From Rusavskia elegans (lineage: Eukaryota; Ascomycota; Lecanoromycetes; Teloschistales; Teloschistaceae), in NCBI GenBank assembly GCA_011316305.1, contig SAUG01000161.1, positions 40,248-104,247 of the forward strand: a DNA stretch of 64,000 bases. Direction: 5' to 3'. The notes under the pieces are model-generated. The model was given only the letters and a program-made list of their open reading frames with translations, did not search any database and had not been told where the DNA came from. The position numbers and the translations under genes were made by a program. This document shows, in pieces, positions 46,781-59,949 of this stretch (position 1 is the stretch's first letter; each line of letters opens with the position of its first letter).

Positions 46781-49700
46781 TTCGCCGTATCCTATTTTCG
46801 GGGACGAGCCTAATACTAGATAAAACCTATCCTTCGCCAATATATAGACGACGACGAAGATAGTAACGATATCTTCGTAAAATTCGTAAAATTCAAGAAA
46901 GCCATTCGCAATATTAATACCTTTAGCAAAAGACTGCCGCATCAAGTACGCCGCAAGATTCTAAAAATAGGTACTACTAACGGAATAGAATAACGACGCC
47001 CTATATATAATATACCGAAGAGAATTTAAAAAACGAGTAAAAAATAAACTAATACGCGATAGTCGAATATATAAAACCCTAGATAATCTAATTAAAATAT
47101 CTATCGACTTCGATAATAAACTATATAAAAGAGATATAGAAAAATACTATAATAGTAGACCGCGAAATAATACTAGATATTATATAGGTAAACTATATAA
47201 AAGATAGCTACTAAATAAAAGGACCGGAAATAGCTATTATAAACCTATATTAATAGAACTAGATTCGATATAATAGCGACGTAAAAAGAAAAACCCTAGA
47301 AATAATAAAAGGAATAAAAATCCTAAAATATACTATAATTATAATAAACTAGGCTATTTTATAAAAGAGTATTAATTAAATAAAATATAGTAATAACAGT
47401 TTAATACTACGCTAAAAAAAGAATCTAAAAACTAGTAAAAAATAATTTTAGAAAACGAAAACCGAAGTTCTAAATCCTAAAAAGCTAGTTTAAACGAAGA
47501 ATTTATATTTATAGAAAATAATAAAGTACTATAGAAAGCTATAAATAATAATACTTTATTATAAATATTAATTAAATCTAGCCTAGTATAGAAAAAGTTT
47601 TTCGGAAGTTTTAAAAAAGAATATACTTTTAAATAAGTACCTATTCTAGAAAAAATATAGTTTACTATTATAAAAAGACTAAAAACTCTTTACTCTAGAA
47701 TAATAAGTAATAAGGAACTAGTAAAGGAAGGATTTAAAAATATCTATAAAGGATTTAAAGCCGTTTATAAAATAAATATTAATAATAAATACCTATAGAA
47801 TAACTAGTAGGATTAAAAAATAAATAATATTATTAATATATTAGAAAAGAAACTAGAAAGTAATACTTCTAAAAATAAAGTTATTTCTAAATCAATAATA
47901 TAAAAAATAAATATAATAATAGAAAATTAATATATACTATTTAGCTAGACTATATACTATAATAACGATTATATAACCTATAAATTAGAAAAAAAAGGAG
48001 CTAGATAGTATCTATTAAAACTATACCGATAAATTTTAGTAATATCTATTAAAACCGGGAATTATAATATTTATAAATATTCTATATATATTATATATAA
48101 TAGATAAAAATACTAGAAGGAATAGTAAAAGAAAAAAAATAAAATCTTTAACTAGAATTTCTATAGATATATTTCGTAAATAAACTATAAAAATAAAAAA
48201 TATAAAAATATTAAAAATAACTCGGGAAAAAATAGAATTTTATAGTAATAGATATACTATAAGCGTATAACTTTATAGTCCGGAAAGAATAACTAAATTT
48301 AGCTAGCTATATATATATACTCGAGATTAAAATAATTATCGATACCGATAATAGACTATAAAAAGTTAAAGTATTTATTAATTTAAATATAACTAGAAAT
48401 TTTATATTAAAAGATTTAACTAAAAAAAAAAAGTTCCTTTAAACTAAAAAAAGGGATCTATATAATTTAATAGTTATTAATAAAAGTAAAATACTAGAAG
48501 GAAACGGGAAAATTTTAAAAAAAACGATACCGCTTTAAATAATAATTAACTAGTACTAAAAAGAACTTTAGTTCGATATTATTTAGATAGCTAGCTATAA
48601 TATTATATTTAAAATACTTTAATTAAAAGATTATAATCTAGTAATTAACTAGAAGAAAAAAATACTTAGCTTTAAATAATATTTCTATATAGAGAATATC
48701 TAGTTTATACCGAGACAGCGTTTTTAAATAGATAAGAAATAAAATATAAAGCACGAACTCGTAACTTCGAAAAAAAATAACTAAAAACTATTTAGGTCCG
48801 ATTTATTAGATACTAGTAAAGGTTAGCTAGATTAGTAAAATAGAAATAGAAAAAAAAATTACGAACCTTTTAAGAACCCTATACTATCTAATAAAAAATT
48901 AAAAGAAAATCTATTAGAAAAGATTTTAGGTAAATATAAAAACTAGATAAATTTATTTCGGAAAGAAATAACTACTAAAGTACTATCTAAATATTAAATA
49001 TAAGATTATAAAATAAAATTTAAACTAGGTAAATAACCTACGTTTAAATCTATCTATCTATTATCTATAATAGAATTTAAAATATTCCGCGATTATCTAG
49101 ATAAAAATATAAAAAAGGAATTTATTAGGAAATCTTAATTACTAATAGGATATCTAATCTTTTTTATATCTAAAAAAAATAGAATACTCCGCTTATATAT
49201 TAATTATTAAAAGTTAAACGATATTATAATTAAAAACTAATATCTACTATAAAATATTAGCGAATTCTAAAATAGACTCTTTAGAATAAAATATTTTACT
49301 AAATTCGACCTTTAAAAAATATATAATCTTATATAGATAAAAACCGGAAAAAAATAGAAAATAGTTTTTCGAATATAGTATAGTTATTATAAATATATAA
49401 AAATACTATTTAAGTTTATAAACGCCCCGGTAATATATTAGAATATAATTAATAATATATTTAGAGAATATCTAGATATATTTATTATCGCCTACTTTAA
49501 TAATATTCTAGTTTTTTCTAAAATATTTAAAGAATATATATAATATATTAGTAAAGTTCTCGAATATTTAAAAAAAAGAAACTTATACTTTAAACTAGAA
49601 AAATATAAATTCTATAAAAAAGAAGTCGACTTTCTAGAATTTATTATAGAATAAAACGGATTATATATTAATTTTAATAAAATAAAAGCTATTATAGAAT

Positions 49701-50368
49701 AGGAGATTCTAATAAATATTAAAAAGGTCTAAAATTTTTTTAGATTTATAAACTATAATCGAAAGTTTATAAAAAACTATTTTAAAAAAACTTTTACTTT
49801 TATAGCTTTAATAAAAGATACTGCCGAATAGTAATAGAAAGAAAAGGAATAATAAATATTTAAAAATCTTAAAAAGGAATATATAAAAGACCTAGTATTT
49901 AAAATATTTAATTTAACTAAACTATTATAAATAGAAATAGATTTATTAGATCTAGCTATAAATATATACCTTCTATAATAATATAATAGTAGATAGTACC
50001 TAGTAATATATATATCTAGAAAATTATCGCTAGTAGAACAGAATTATAATATCTATAATAAGGAACTACTAGCTATAGTAGCTATACTAGAATAGTAGAA
50101 AATATCCGCCGAAGGATTACTAGAATTAATAATCTTTATAGACTATAAAAATCTTCTATATTTTATAACAATAAAATAATTTAATAGAAGATAAATACGA
50201 TAATCTAAATTCCTTAACTAATATAAATTTAAAATATACTATATTTTAAATAAAGAAAATAGAAAAGTAGATACTCTAAATCGAAGAAGTAATTATATAA
50301 AAATTAAAAAAGTTTTTAGTAATAGTATCCTTAAAATTAATAAAAATAGATTACTATTAGTAAACTAG
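46781..50368 (+). pseudogene. Element B gag-pol remnant, 5' part
   Basis: Continues the B internal region after the inserted element A and runs parallel to element A from 40,823 on. It shows Gag, a zinc knuckle near 47,325-47,375, RT with the same YFNN change near 49,493-49,504, and RNase H up to the insertion of C. The first 200 bases or so are much less RIP-mutated and lack about 45 bases present in A. Frames are closed by many stops. Confidence 0.82.
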
Positions 50369-50776
50369 TATTACGTCCACGATTCTATAGAAGTTCCCTG
50401 GAAGATTGGTTAGATAAGCGAACCTAGTTATCTATAGCCGTCTATAGCCGCTATAGCCGCTACTTTTAGTAAAACTCTTAGTATATAGCTACTATCGGCC
50501 TTTACGGCTACTTTTAATATATATATCGCTTATTACTCCTATAGATAACTTCTTTTATTAATTATTAATATAATTATTAAATATATTTCTATTATTCTCT
50601 TTTTAATTATTTTATAATAAAGATACCTTATAATATCGTAACCGTACCTCTACAGCTATATAGAATTAGTTATAATAATTTACGCTAGGACTCTCTTACT
50701 ATTTAGTAGCTCGGATTACGTCTATAGCTATAACTAGATTCAAGTATAATACCTTCTAATAGATAGAGATATTATA
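50369..50776 (+). repeat. 5' LTR of element C, 408 bases
   Basis: Starts TATTACGTCCACG (RIP form of TGTTACG) and ends GAGATATTATA. Contains the GCCGTCTATAGCCGC motif cluster near 50,440. Confidence 0.9.
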
Positions 50777-52953
50777 TTTTAATAATTTACTCTACTATAT
50801 TAGTCTCGTTATTCTATTCTACGGACTAAAGCGATAGTATTAAAATAGTAACTCTAAATATCTATAAAGGAAATAGAAACTTTTTAAAACTATAGATTAT
50901 TTAGATAAATATTTACTTTATACTATATATAAGCCAGTTTTCTAGTAAAGCGGTTAAGGTTTTATTTATAATATTATATCTAGAAGGGACTACCTTTAAT
51001 TAAGTATAGCCTCGAATAGAAAACTATCTTAATAACCCGGAAAGGTAAAAGGAAAATAAAATAGTATAAATCTTCTACGTCTTTATTAACTTTATTATAG
51101 TTATAAAAAAAACCTTTAGAAATAGTAATAAAAATAGGGTTATAGGTAGAAGACTTATAGTTCTAAAATAGCAGAAGTTAGTAGCTATCTATACTATTTA
51201 GTTTAGAACGTTAGCTTATAAAATAGACTAGGAAGATTTAATTCTAAAAATCTATTTCTATAAAAGATTCTATATAAAAGTTAAAGAAGCTATAGTAGTA
51301 ATTAAAAAACCAGACTCGCTAGTAGATCTCGTTAAACTAGTAATAAAGATCGATACTAGGTAATATAAAATATATTTAGATAAGCAGGCGTTTACTAAAA
51401 TAGAACCCGCTAAAAAAAAGCCTAGAGGAAATTTAATAGAGCTCGATACTACCGAGAATAAAAGATTATAAATTAAAGCTTATTATTTATATAGAAAGAT
51501 AGAATACCTTAAAAGAAATTACCTAACTAAAAAGATAATAGAAGTAATTAAAAATTAATTTAAAGTAATAAAAGAATTATCCGGGAAAGTAATTAATAAA
51601 TATATAGTAAAAAGCTAGTTAGCCTGTTATAATAATAATTACCGTATCTACCTATCGGATAAAAAGAAATTAGGATAGTATTTTAAAGAACCTAAAGAAA
51701 TATAAAAACTAAAGGAACTAATAATCGGATTTAAGTTATATAAAACCGAAAAACCTCTTACTATAACGCTTAAAGTTAAAATCGGAAGTTAATAAATAAT
51801 TGTTCTCGTAAATAGAAAAGAAGATAATAAAATTATAAAAGAATTTTACGAAAAAATTAGAGGTTATATCTATAAACGAATAATATATAATAATAGAATA
51901 CTAGATATTAAAGTTAAAACGAAATATAAATTAATTAGAATAATAAACTTTACTATAATCGAGAATTAGAAGGATTATATAGTTCTAGAAAATAAATAGA
52001 AAGAATTAATTTTAGGAAAAACGACCGAAAAAAATATAGTTAGTAAAAAAATAGAACCGTAGATAATATACCTTCTAGCCTATAAAAATCTATTATATAA
52101 AGAATTAAATATTAAATTAATAATATTCTACGAAGAAATTAAAGATTTAGATATAAAATTTAAAAATAGCGGAAAAATATAGGAAATATAGATTTAGAAA
52201 GACTACTATTAGTTATTCTAAGAACTTATAAAAAAATATAATAAAAACGGAAAACTAATTCTATAGTTATAGATAGATTATATAAAAAAAAGTATATACG
52301 AGCGTTATTAACGCTATAAATAAAATCGAATATTATAAACCCGATTAGGTAAATTAGAATAAGGGAACTCCAGACCTAAAATTTAACGTTTAATTTAAAA
52401 ATAAAGATTTCGACTGGTTATTATTGCTATTATTATAGGATAAGATAGTATTTTAAAAGTAAAATTAAGTAGAACTTTTAGAGAAACCAGAAATAATTTA
52501 TAATATAGATATTTAAATACGGATTATATAAAGATAGTAGAAAAAAAACCTTTCGCTAGACTTTCTTTAGAACCCTATAGTCTCTATAGGCTAAAAGAAA
52601 TTAAAATCTTTTAGAAACTAATCTAGATTACCTAAACTAAACCTAGAAATTAATTTAACGGACGCCTTTTACGCGGCTAGTATAAAACTACCGGAGGAGT
52701 AAAATATAACTAGATTATCGATTTTATCGAGATAAGCTAGGACGTATTACTTTTAAATAATAAAATTACTTTTATATTTATCTAGAGTACGATAACAAGT
52801 AATAAAATACTTTTATTTACTAAAAAATCGACGGAGGTCGGACTCCTAAATAAGATATTTATTACGAATTTCCTTTTCGGAATTAAGGAAGGATTCGATA
52901 CGGCAGCGAGTTTCGGAATATTTATTAAAAACGCTCGCGATATTAGAACGCAG
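50777..52953 (+). pseudogene. Element C gag remnant
   Basis: Plus-strand Gag-like sequence. Near 51,478-51,530 a zinc-knuckle pattern is visible in which Cys and His positions read Tyr (AYYLYRKIEYLKRNY). Protease-like sequence may follow. No RT or integrase block was recognised before D interrupts the region. Frames contain many stops. Confidence 0.6.
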
Positions 52954-53361
52954 TATAACGTCCCTGTATATCAGAAGGCGTTACGTTCGAGCCTAGCTAT
53001 AGCCGTGGACGTAGTCCGAGCTATTAAATAGTAAGGGAATCCTAGTATAGGTTATCGTAATTAATCCTATATAGCCGTAGAGGTACGGTTACGATATTAT
53101 AAGGTATCTTTATTATAAAGTAATTAAAAAGAGAATAATAGAAACGTATTTAATAATTATATTAACGACTAATAAGAAAAACTATCTATAGGAATAATAA
53201 GCGATATATATATTAAAAGTAGCTATAAAAACCGATAGTAGCCGTATACTAAAAGCTCTACTAAAAGTAGCGGCTATAGCGGCTATAGACGACTATAGAT
53301 AATTAGGTTTACTTATTTAATTAATCTTCTAAAAAACCTCTATAGAGTCGTAGATATAATA
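52954..53361 (-). repeat. 3' LTR of element D, 408 bases
   Basis: Reverse complement of the C LTR. Ends on the left with TATAACGTCCCTG and on the right with GATATAATA. It retains several CpA and TpG, so it is less mutated than the C 5' LTR. Confidence 0.9.
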
Positions 53362-53365
53362 CGGC

Positions 53366-56300
53366 CTTTTCTATATCGCTTTTCTAAATCTTTTTAAAGC
53401 GTTTTAAATATCTCTAAAGTATTTCCTAGGTTCCTAAATATTTTTTTTATTTAGGAATCCTTTCTATTTAACTAGAAATTCGTCTATTTCTTTTCTTTTA
53501 TTAATAATTTTTTCTATCTTATATTTGTCTCTCTTCTAGTAGTACTAATTTTTAGTAAAAAGAACTCGTTCTAGTACTTTTTTAAACAGGCTAATATAAA
53601 ATTTAAAAAAGATTTCTATTAATAAAAGCTTTAGGTATACTATTATTTCTTTAATATTCTAGACTTCGAAAGCTCCTATATATAGTTTATCTAGCTTTTT
53701 TTCTATTAGGTTTTTAGTTAAAAGTAAAACCCTATCTCCTTTTCTAATTTCGGATTATTTTTTTAATTTATCTATTCTTTTTTTAATTTTTTTTTTTATT
53801 TTCTAGATTCTTTCTTTCGCCTTATCCTAGTTATTTTTTATCTTATCGATAAATAACTATACTACAGAGTTTTTTATTATAGTATAAACTTCCTTTCTAA
53901 TAGCTTTTCTATATAATAATTTATTAGAAGTTATTTAGATATCCTCGTTATACGACGAGTTAATTACTATTTAAATTATTAAAAATATCTATATCTAATT
54001 TTCTCCTTCGTTAAAATAATAGATCTTTAGGTAAGTTTCTAATATCTAATTTATTCTTTTAGTTTATCTATCTATCTAAAGGTAGAACGATATTAATATA
54101 GTTTATTCCGCCTCTACTACCTTTATTAGTCCTTTTATAAAATTTAAAACGAAGAGTTTATTTCTATCTAAAATAATTTTTTCTATAATTTTATTTTTAT
54201 AGAAAACCGTCTTTAGAAATATAAAAGCAAGTTATTCCGCTATTATTATTATTTTATAAAAAATAAACCTTACGTACTTTATAAGCCTGTCTATAATTAT
54301 TACTATTATATTATATAATACTTATATATAAAGGTCTATTAACTCTAGTATTTCTATTACGAAATCTAATATAATTTACTAATATAGTATATCCGGCGTT
54401 TATATCGGTTATAGTTTTCCTACCGGGCTCTAATAATTCTTTTTTACTATCGCGTATTCCGAATAGTTTTTAATAAACTTTTTAATATATTTTTTTAAAA
54501 CTAGAATATTTATTATCTTCTAAATACTTTAAAGGGTTTTTATAATTTTCTAATATCCTACTATCCTAGGTTTATATATTTATTTAATAATTTTATTAAC
54601 TTTTTCTAAAGTTTTTACTTTTTTTAAAATATTTCCTATTTTTTTTAAAAATAGTTTTAATATCTTTTCCGCTGCTTTATAATCTATCCTTCTATTTAAA
54701 GTATCTATAACCGTATTATCGGTACCTTTAATATATTTTATTTTAAAGTTATAATAGATAATTTTTTCGGTTTATTTTATTTATCTTTAGTTTAGTTCTT
54801 TATTTACTAAAAAGGATAAAAGGTTTTTATAATTTATAAAAACGATTACTTTTTTTTTTATTCTATTTATATATATTTTCTAATATATAAAATTTACTAT
54901 AATTATTAATATTTCTTTATCTATTATTATATAGTTAACTTTTACCGGTATTAACTTTCTAGAATAGTATCCTAAAGGTTTTCTATTCTATAATATATAA
55001 AATCTAATCGCGCGGTCGGAAGCGTTTATATAGAAGATAATTTATATATCGGGGTTATAGATTCCTAATATATCTTCTATTACGAAACTTTATTTAATTT
55101 TTTTAAACGTTTCGTTCTAGATTCGGATCTATTAGAATGGTATATTATTTTATAATAGGTCGATTAGAAGGACTATTTTTTTTATATATCCTTTCGTTAT
55201 ATTTTAGTAAAATCCTATAAATTCTAGAAAATATTAAATATCTTTCTTATTTTTAGATATCGGCTATTCTTTTATTACTAGAAATTTATTCGCCTCTATT
55301 ATAATACTTCTAGGCCTAATTATATATTCTAAAAATATAACTTCCTTTTTAAAAAATTTCGATTTTTCTTTTTTAACTCTAAAGTTATATTCGCGGAATT
55401 TTTAAAATATTATATTTATATATTATTTATATTCTTTTTTTATTTCCGAAAATATTAGTATATTATCTATATAGACTATAATAAAAATATTAAAATAGTT
55501 GTATAATACTTTATTAATAGTACGTTATAGGGTCGCCGGTATATTTATTAATCTAAAAAGTATAACCAAGTATTCGAATAATCTATACTTTGTTCTAAAA
55601 ATAATTTTCTATTTATTACCTTCTTTAATTCTAAAAAGGTTAAATATATCTCTAAAATCGAGTTTTATAAAAAACTTAGCTTTTTTAATTCTATTTTTAA
55701 AATCGGTAAAAAATAGAAGAAGGTATTTATCTTTCTAGATTACTATATTAAATTTTCTAAAGTCGACGTAAAATCGGAAGTTACTATTTTTTTTCGGAAT
55801 AAATATTACCGGTTATTCTATTCTTAATTTAGAATATTATATATATCCTTTTTTAAGATTATAGTTAATATATTATTAAAATACCTTTAACTAATTATTA
55901 TTTAATCTATAGATTAGTCTAGCTTTTAGCTTTTCTAAATCCGTTATAATAATTTCGTAGTCTTCTTTAATATAAGCCGGTAAGGGTAACCTTCTTTCCG
56001 GTTCCTTTAATACGTCCTAGAATTTTCTAAAAAGTTATAGAATTTTATCTATAGTAACTAATTCCTTTTTAGTCTACTATTTTCGAGTAAAGATACTATA
56101 TATCTTCTATATCTCGGCTAGCCTTTTAAATATATTAAAAAGATAATTTTCTATTTTTACCTATATCGTATTTTAAACGATTTCTAGATTCTATAATATA
56201 AGTTATAGAATATCTAAATATATATCCCTTTAAATCTTTATTATATTAAAGATAATTCTTTTTTTATAACTATTATTTTCTATCTATAGGGGTTTAGTTT

Positions 56301-56511
56301 AATATTTAATTCTAAAGAACCCTATTCTATTAATTATTTCTATAAAATATAGTTCCGTTTTTCTAACTAAAGGGACGTTAAATTTCTTTATATATTCTTC
56401 TAATATAATATTCCGAGTTATTTCTAAATTAATTAAAGCCTCTACAGGTCGTTTAAATAACGTTAGTTAGATAAAAATCCGATTTTCATCTATCTTCCGG
56501 AGTCGTTAAAA
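53366..56511 (-). pseudogene. Element D pol remnant (RT, integrase, chromodomain)
   Basis: On the minus strand the region near 55,700-55,850 holds the conserved RT block around a Phe-Tyr-Val-Asp-Phe-Arg-Lys-Phe-Asn motif. The catalytic block reads YIDN at 55,462-55,473, one Asp kept and one changed to Asn. A chromodomain lies near 53,400-53,530 with KYKIEKIINKRK and EFLVK-stop-KGF. Several stops are present. The short plus-strand frame at 55,499-55,738 is a shadow. Confidence 0.8.
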
Positions 56512-56919
56512 TATAATATCTCTATATATTAGAAGGCGTTACGCTCGAGCCTAGCTATAGCCGTAGATATAGTCCGAGCTACTAAATAGTAAAGGAATCC
56601 TAATATAAATTATTATAACTAATCCTATATAGCTATAGAGGTACGGTTATAATATTATAAATTATCTTTATTATAAAATAATTAAAAAGAAAATAGTAGA
56701 AACGTATTTAATAATTATATTAATAACTAATAAGAAAAGCTATCTATAGAAATAATAAATAATATATATATTAAAAGTAGCTATAAAGGCCGATAGTAGC
56801 CGTATACTAAAAGTTCTACTAAAAATAGCAGCTATAGCGGCTATAGACGGCTATAGATAATTAGGCTCGTTTATTTAGCTAATTTTCTAGGGAACCTCTA
56901 TAGAATCGTGGACGTAATA
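56512..56919 (-). repeat. 5' LTR of element D, 408 bases
   Basis: Same length and reversed orientation as the 3' LTR of D. The right end reads GAATCGTGGACGTAATA, the exact complement of the conserved C LTR start. Confidence 0.9.
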
Positions 56920-57293
56920 CGCAGTTTATTCTTTTTATCTTTAAGACGCTTCCCTAGATAAAAGTTAGTAAAAGAAAGTAAATAGCTTTATAATATATAA
57001 GTAGCTTTAGAAATTAAGAGGTTATAGGACTTTTAAGCCCGAGTATATTTACTATAGATATTACTACTAACTTCGACCTTATACTCTTTTAAAGAATTAC
57101 GAATATATAAAAAATAGGAAAAAGGTATTTTAATCTCTTTCGATTAGATATAAACGAAGGACTTTAAATAGTTTTCTCGTCGAAAATATATAACAGAGAT
57201 ATTTATTTAAATAAAGGAAAAAAGGAAAAGGAACCTTTTTTATACCCCGTATATAGTAATTAAACTAGATAAAAAGCGATATAGAAAAGGCCG

Positions 57294-57701
57294 TATTACG
57301 TCTATAACTCTATAGAAATTCTCTAGAAGATTAGCTAGATAAACGAACCTAGTTATCTATAGCCGTCTATAGCCGCTATAGCCGCTGCTTTTAGTAGGGC
57401 TCTTAGTATACGGCTACTGTCGGCCTTTACGGCTACTTTTAATATATATATCGCTTATTACTCCTATAAATAGCTTCTCTTATTAGTTATTAATATAATT
57501 ATTAAATATATCTCTACTATTCTCTTTTTAATTACTTTATAATAAAGATACTTTATAATATTATAACCGTACCTCTGTAGCTATATAGAATTAGTTATAA
57601 TAATCTATACTAGAATTCCTTTACTATTTAATAGCCCGGACTACGTCTACGACTATAGCTAGGCTCGAGTATAACGCCCTTTGATATATAGGGACGTTAT
57701 A
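57294..57701 (+). repeat. 3' LTR of element C, 408 bases
   Basis: Starts TATTACGTCTATAACTC and ends GGGACGTTATA, followed by the ACTAG duplication and the resumed B frame. Confidence 0.9.
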
Positions 57702-59557
57702 ACTAGTATAAACTTAGTACGATACTACGTATATTTAGAGATAACTAGAAATAGTTTCCTATTAAAAAAGGAAAACTATAAATATTAAATAATAAAATCG
57801 ACGAATATATTAAAGAGTATTATAATAGAATATTATAAAAATATCTAGACGTAATAAAAATAATATAACTTTTATAATAATATTACCAGTTTCCTAATAT
57901 AAAGTAATATATCGAGATATATATTAAAAGATATTTTAGTTATTAGTAAAATAAATATAGTATATATACTCGTTATAGAAAGATTTAGTATTAGAATCTA
58001 CCGGATTTACTATAGAAGGAAGTTATATTAGACTTTATTATTAAATTCCTAAAATTAAAAGACCCGATAATAAACGTAGAATATAACTCTATATTTAATA
58101 TAATAGACAGATTTATAAAATATATCTATATAATTCTAACTAAAAAAAACTTTATAGTAAAATAAGTTAGATTTATTATTTTAAATCGATTATTTCGATA
58201 CTATAGATTACTAGAAATACTTATAAGTAATAGAAATAAATTCTTTACTTCGAACTATTAGAAAACTCTTATTTTTCTATTTAGTATTAAACTAAAAATA
58301 TTAATAGCTTTTTATCTAATAATAGATAGATAGATAGAATATATTAACTAGATATTCGAATAGTACCTAAAGTATTATATTAATAACGCCTAGAATAATT
58401 AGATTTCGCTTTTACTAATAGTATAACTAGCGTTTAACGTAAAAGAATTAAATATAATAAAAGAAATACCGTTCTATACTAATAATAGGAGAAATCTAAA
58501 TTTATTTATACGACCGCTATTTTATAAATTAATAGAGTTAGTAATTTAGAAAATTAATATTTAAAAAAGAATCTACGGAAATATTCTAAAGATATAAAAA
58601 TAATTAGATAATTACTAAAATAAAAAATAAAAAATAGTACTTTAGTTAAAAAAAGAAGATAAAGTATACTTTTTTATAAAAAATCTGAAAATAAAGACTC
58701 TAAATAAGAAACTTAACTATATTAAAGTCGGACTATTTTTAATTAAATAAAATAAAAGACTTTAGAATTTTAAATTTAATCTATCTAGAGATATTAAAAT
58801 ATATCCGGTATTCTATATATCTCTTTTAGAACTAACCGACCCCGGAATACTATTATAATAGATATTTAACTTCGAAATATAAAAGAAAAATACTTTTATA
58901 ATTAAGAAAATCCTATAATAGAAAGGTTAAAACTATTTAATTAAATAGAAAGGTTATTCTATTTTAGAAAATATTTAGGAATCTAAAAAATATTTAGTAA
59001 ACTATTAAAAAACTCTATAGTAGTTCTATTAAACGGAATTAAAGAAGTTATTAACTAGCTAGAATTACTAGAAAGTACGATCTACTCGGAAGCTATATTA
59101 ATAAAAAAATTAAAATTTATAGAAAAAAACGGATCTGCGGTACCTTTATATTCTAATACTTTAAGATTTTATAGCTCGCTATTAATTATAATACGCTACT
59201 CTTTTTTAATATAATCTAATTAATAAAATAAATACTATTACTTTATATATATTTTATATAACTTTTTTTTTAGTTTTTTATCTTTATTTTCTAAACGACG
59301 CTAGCGCGTAGTATCTAATAGAATAAAATTATAAAGACAGGCTTACGTAATATATTTAATATATTTTTCGGAACTATTATTAATACGATATAGCTTCCCT
59401 AATTAGAAATAATTCTAATAAAAACGTATAGCTAATATACTAATATCTAATAATACGACTTTATTATAATACTTTTTAGTTAATAGTTACTTTTATTTAT
59501 CTATAAAAGGAAGGAACGAAGGATTTTCGGAATAAAAATTCTAAAGAAAGAAGCTAG
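57702..59557 (+). pseudogene. Element B pol remnant, 3' part (integrase, chromodomain) and 3' untranslated region
   Basis: Continues B from the ACTAG duplication. Parallel to element A from about 44,450 to 46,303. The chromodomain is near 58,915-59,010. The stretch from about 59,050 to the LTR is noncoding. Stops are present throughout. Confidence 0.82.
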
Positions 59558-59949
59558 TATTATAAATACGCGTAGTATAACTTCGGAAATATAGTAATAT
59601 TTAGTATAGTACCGGAACTCCTTATTATATTTAGATAGATAGAAAGGATTTAGTATTATTATTTTAGTTATCTTAGTAAATAAAGTACCTAAAAAAAGAT
59701 ATTTTAGTTATTTTAGCGGGTAAGATATCTAAAGAAAAAAGGATCTTATTATCTATATAAATCCCGAACTCGACGCTTTTATAGCTTGTATTTAATTTAT
59801 TAATTATCGCTATATACTACTCTAGTAATCAGACTAATTTATTTTTATATTAATTTAAAGTAATTATCTATTATACCTTCGTTTATAGATATGCTAATAA
59901 GTCTAACCAATTTTTGAAAATACTAGGACCTCCAGGTAGCCCTATAACA
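59558..59949 (+). repeat. LTR 4 (3' LTR of element B), 392 bases, two tandem units short
   Basis: Starts TATTATAAATACGCG and ends TATAACA. It is exactly 80 bases shorter than LTRs 1-3. The difference is located in the 40-base array, which has two units (59,662-59,741) instead of four. The offset of the array from the LTR start is the same +104. Confidence 0.9.

Larger units (their letters stand above)
52954..56919 (-). mobile_element. Element D, same family as C, reversed, inserted in C, pol-type internal region
   Basis: LTRs are 52954-53361 and 56512-56919, both exactly 408 bases and in reverse orientation relative to those of C. The target duplication is CGCAG (52949-52953 and 56920-56924). 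The internal region, 53362-56511, reads on the minus strand from protease-like sequence through RT to a chromodomain. No Gag or zinc knuckle was found. The 3' end of its internal region (GCGATATAGAAAAGGCCG before the LTR) is the same as in C. Confidence 0.85.
50369..57701 (+). mobile_element. Element C, second LTR family, inserted in B, gag-type internal region
   Basis: LTRs are 50369-50776 and 57294-57701, both exactly 408 bases. The target duplication is ACTAG (50364-50368 and 57702-57706), which directly rejoins the interrupted B frame. The internal region (50777-52953 and 56925-57293, about 2.5 kb once D is removed) shows Gag and zinc-knuckle-like sequence but no RT or integrase that I can see. 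It is interrupted by element D. Confidence 0.83.
39305..59949 (+). mobile_element. Element B, Ty3/gypsy chromovirus, interrupted twice, RIP-destroyed
   Basis: Bounded by LTR 1 (39305-39776) and LTR 4 (59558-59949) and flanked by the 5-base duplication ACGCT (39300-39304 and 59950-59954). Its parts are LTR1, a 5' leader of 287 bases (39777-40063), gag-pol from 46,776 to 50,368, gag-pol from 57,702 to about 59,030, and LTR4. Elements A and C with their inner duplications fill the gaps. Order of domains: Gag zinc knuckle, protease, RT, RNase H, integrase, chromodomain. All frames are closed by many stops. Confidence 0.85.

Noticed and set aside
46709..46945. 78-residue minus-strand frame in the repeat block
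   Set aside because: It exists only because this patch is less RIP-mutated. It is antisense to LTR 3 and gag of element B.
50369..53361. A DNA transposon with 408-base terminal inverted repeats
   Set aside because: The first two 408-base copies are inverted, which suggested this. The ACTAG and CGCAG duplications show instead that each repeat belongs to a separate LTR pair (C direct, D reversed).
55499..55738. 79-residue plus-strand frame in the repeat block
   Set aside because: Antisense to the RT of element D; the Leu/Ile/Phe bias comes from A+T richness.
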